The notes under the pieces were generated by a model. That model saw only the letters and a program-made list of their open reading frames with translations. It was not told where the DNA came from and ran no database searches. Positions 62,523-64,000 of a stretch of 64,000 bases of DNA are shown here, in pieces; the stretch's first letter is position 1; each line of letters opens with the position of its first letter. The translations under genes and the position numbers were made by a program. Source of the stretch: Pseudomonadota bacterium (GTDB lineage Bacteria > Pseudomonadota > Gammaproteobacteria > Steroidobacterales > Steroidobacteraceae); NCBI GenBank assembly GCA_018241425.1, contig JAFEDU010000007.1, forward strand, positions 1 to 64,000, given 5' to 3'.

Positions 62523-63344
62523 ATGGTCACGACTTCAACCCTGACGCGCCTGTTCTACTACCCGGTGAAATCGGCACGCGGCATCGAGACGCGTGCGGCG
62601 CCGGTCACCGCCGCGGGTCTCGAGCACGACCGCCGCTGGATGGTCGTGGACTCGGAAAACCGCTTCCTCACCCAGCGCACCCATCCCCACATGGCGCGTA
62701 TCGTTCCCGAGGTCCGGGGCGGTGCACTCACCCTCACGGCCCCGGACCTGCCGGAGCTGCACGTGGCCGCCAGCCAGGGCGGGGCCGGCATCACCGTCAC
62801 CATCTGGGACGACACCTGCCGGGCGGTCACGCAGGGAGAGGAGGCCGATGCCTGGGTCTCGCGCGCGCTCGAGGAACCGGCGCGCCTGGTGAAGGTCACG
62901 CCGGACATGGGGCGCACCGCAAGCAGCGAGTACGCGCAGGAGCTGGCCGCGCCGCTCGGGTTCCCGGACGGCTACCCGATCCTCGTCTGCAGCGAGAGCT
63001 CGCTGGCGGATCTCAATACACGACTGCCCCAGGCGATGCCGATCGAGCGCTTCCGTCCCAACCTCGTGCTCGCGGGGCTGCCGCCCTGGGCGGAGGATCG
63101 CATCGAGCGCGTGACCGTGGGCGCGGTGACGCTGCGCCTGGTGAAGCCGTGTACGCGCTGCTCGATCCCGACCTTCGATCACCTGACGGGCGAGCCGGCA
63201 TTCAACGTATTGCGCGTGTTGAAGGAATTCCGCTTCAACCGCGCGCTGCACGGGGTCACTTTCGGCGAAAATGCGGTCGTGGAATCCGGGGCCGGCAACG
63301 CGCTCGCGGCCGGCAGCCGCTGCGAGATCAGCTACCGTTCCTGA
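62523..63344 (+). CDS. MOSC-domain protein (YcbX-like)
   Basis: The 273-residue protein has the MOSC N-terminal beta-barrel (LFYYPVKSARGIE, GLEHDRRWMVVD) and the MOSC domain with FRPNLVLAG and the conserved Cys in KPCTRCSIPTFD. MOSC proteins carry or bind molybdenum cofactor or reduce hydroxylated compounds. ATG 62523 follows GGATCTTCCCG without a good ribosome-binding site. It is divergent from the gamma-glutamyltransferase. Confidence 0.9.
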   Translation: MVTTSTLTRLFYYPVKSARGIETRAAPVTAAGLEHDRRWMVVDSENRFLTQRTHPHMARIVPEVRGGALTLTAPDLPELHVAASQGGAGITVTIWDDTCRAVTQGEEADAWVSRALEEPARLVKVTPDMGRTASSEYAQELAAPLGFPDGYPILVCSESSLADLNTRLPQAMPIERFRPNLVLAGLPPWAEDRIERVTVGAVTLRLVKPCTRCSIPTFDHLTGEPAFNVLRVLKEFRFNRALHGVTFGENAVVESGAGNALAAGSRCEISYRS

Positions 63345-63511
63345 AGAAGGCTGCAGCAGCACCTTGCTGCACAGCCACATAGGCCACCCAACACGCGGTC
63401 GCGGGCTTTGCCCTATCCGACAGGCCCCCGACGGTCCGAAACTGTGCGCCCCGCACGACCTACCCGTGGGCTGCTCCGCCACACTCGCATTCGACAATTG
63501 CGGGGCAAAGT

Positions 63512-64000
63512 GTGAACCAGTTGGCATTCGGTCTTGGCGCGCTCGCAGGGCTCGCGGTCGCCGCCGTCGCAGTTCTGCTGCTGCGCCTGAAGCGCCCGAA
63601 GGCGCCGCCGGCGTGGCTCCAGGACTACGACGAGACGCACCTGGCCGCCTTCGAGCAGTGGCCGACCACGGCCCTGGTGCTCGACCCCGCGACCGAGAAG
63701 GTGCTCGCCATGAACCCCGCCGGCCTGCGCAGCCTGGGGTACACGCTCGCCGAGGTGCGCGCGTCCCGCTTCGGTGAACTGTTCGCCCCCGAGGAACCCA
63801 ACCCGCAGGCGCCCGAAAAGCCCCTGATCAAGCGCGTGCAGGAAGCCAGCGCCCGTGCGCCGCTGGAGCTCGCGCAGCGCTGCCGCGATGGCAGCCGCCG
63901 CGCGGTTGAATGCACCTGCTACCCGCTGCAACTCGGCACACGCTCGCTGCTGGCTGTGGCAGTGCACGACGTGAGCGTGCGGCGGCAGGTGGAATCGCAC
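63512..64000 (+). CDS. PAS-domain membrane protein (partial, cut at window end)
   Basis: The first 163 residues from GTG 63512 have an N-terminal membrane helix (LGALAGLAVAAVAVLLLRLK). A PAS domain follows (FEQWPTTALVLDPATEKVLA, LRSLGYTLAEV, DGSRRAVECTCYPL, VAVHDVSVRRQVE). The remainder, probably a histidine kinase or GGDEF/EAL output, lies beyond the window, so the output domain cannot be named. Confidence 0.85.
   Translation, partial: MNQLAFGLGALAGLAVAAVAVLLLRLKRPKAPPAWLQDYDETHLAAFEQWPTTALVLDPATEKVLAMNPAGLRSLGYTLAEVRASRFGELFAPEEPNPQAPEKPLIKRVQEASARAPLELAQRCRDGSRRAVECTCYPLQLGTRSLLAVAVHDVSVRRQVESH

Overview
The window looks like the chromosome of a GC-rich Gram-negative bacterium. It has three TonB-dependent receptors, outer-membrane lipoproteins, an OmpA-family protein and a HiPIP. 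The style (many TonB receptors, Rieske oxygenases, quinoproteins, GTG/TTG starts) suggests a gammaproteobacterium of the Steroidobacter/Nevskia/Xanthomonas neighbourhood. That placement is inference from gene content, not a phylogeny.

Layout. (1) 1-1090: the 3' end of an rRNA operon (23S end, 5S, strong terminator), followed directly by a small LAGLIDADG homing-endonuclease-like ORF. (2) 1110-15178: a carbohydrate locus. Two ROK proteins (kinase-like and repressor-like) are divergent from a large TonB receptor, an exo-beta-glucosaminidase-type GH2 enzyme, a sulfotransferase, an MFS sugar transporter, a secreted PIG-L deacetylase and a DUF885 metallopeptidase. Two copies of a 27-bp inverted repeat in the ROK/TonB intergenic region are likely ROK operators. 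(3) 15179-22575: HbpS-like protein and AraC regulator divergent from a PLP aminotransferase, RidA, a second TonB receptor and a PQQ dehydrogenase with a C-terminal cytochrome c.

(4) 22598-54921: a catabolic supercluster. It holds a TetR regulator, four SDRs, a MaoC hydratase, a SnoaL-like protein, three Rieske oxygenase alpha subunits, one Rieske ferredoxin, and E1-alpha/E1-beta/E2 of a 2-oxoacid dehydrogenase. It also holds a PVA-dehydrogenase-like quinoprotein, a CoA ligase between two ABM monooxygenases, an acyl-CoA dehydrogenase, a CoA-transferase, a third TonB receptor, an HMG-CoA-synthase-like/DUF35 fusion with a thiolase partner, ThuA and VOC proteins, and a GST/AhpD/MAPEG group. An 18-bp inverted repeat, AAACAGTC-N2-GACTGTTT, occurs in five intergenic regions (six clear sites plus a diverged one), each before a unit of this set, usually at the -35 region. 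I read this as one TetR regulon for import, ring hydroxylation, CoA activation and thiolytic or aldolytic breakdown of an unidentified polycyclic, terpenoid or aromatic compound. This is the most interesting system in the window.

(5) 50079-52820 is an envelope block inside that region (two DUF4398 lipoproteins, one with an OmpA domain, and a MipA/OmpV-like protein). (6) 55023-64000: a HiPIP divergent from a collagen-like lipoprotein with a Fur-box-like site between them, uncharacterised proteins, a TIR-TolB-TPR protein, a thioredoxin-like protein, gamma-glutamyltransferase, a MOSC protein and a PAS protein cut by the window edge. I saw no tRNA gene, CRISPR array or insertion sequence, although I could not scan exhaustively by computer.
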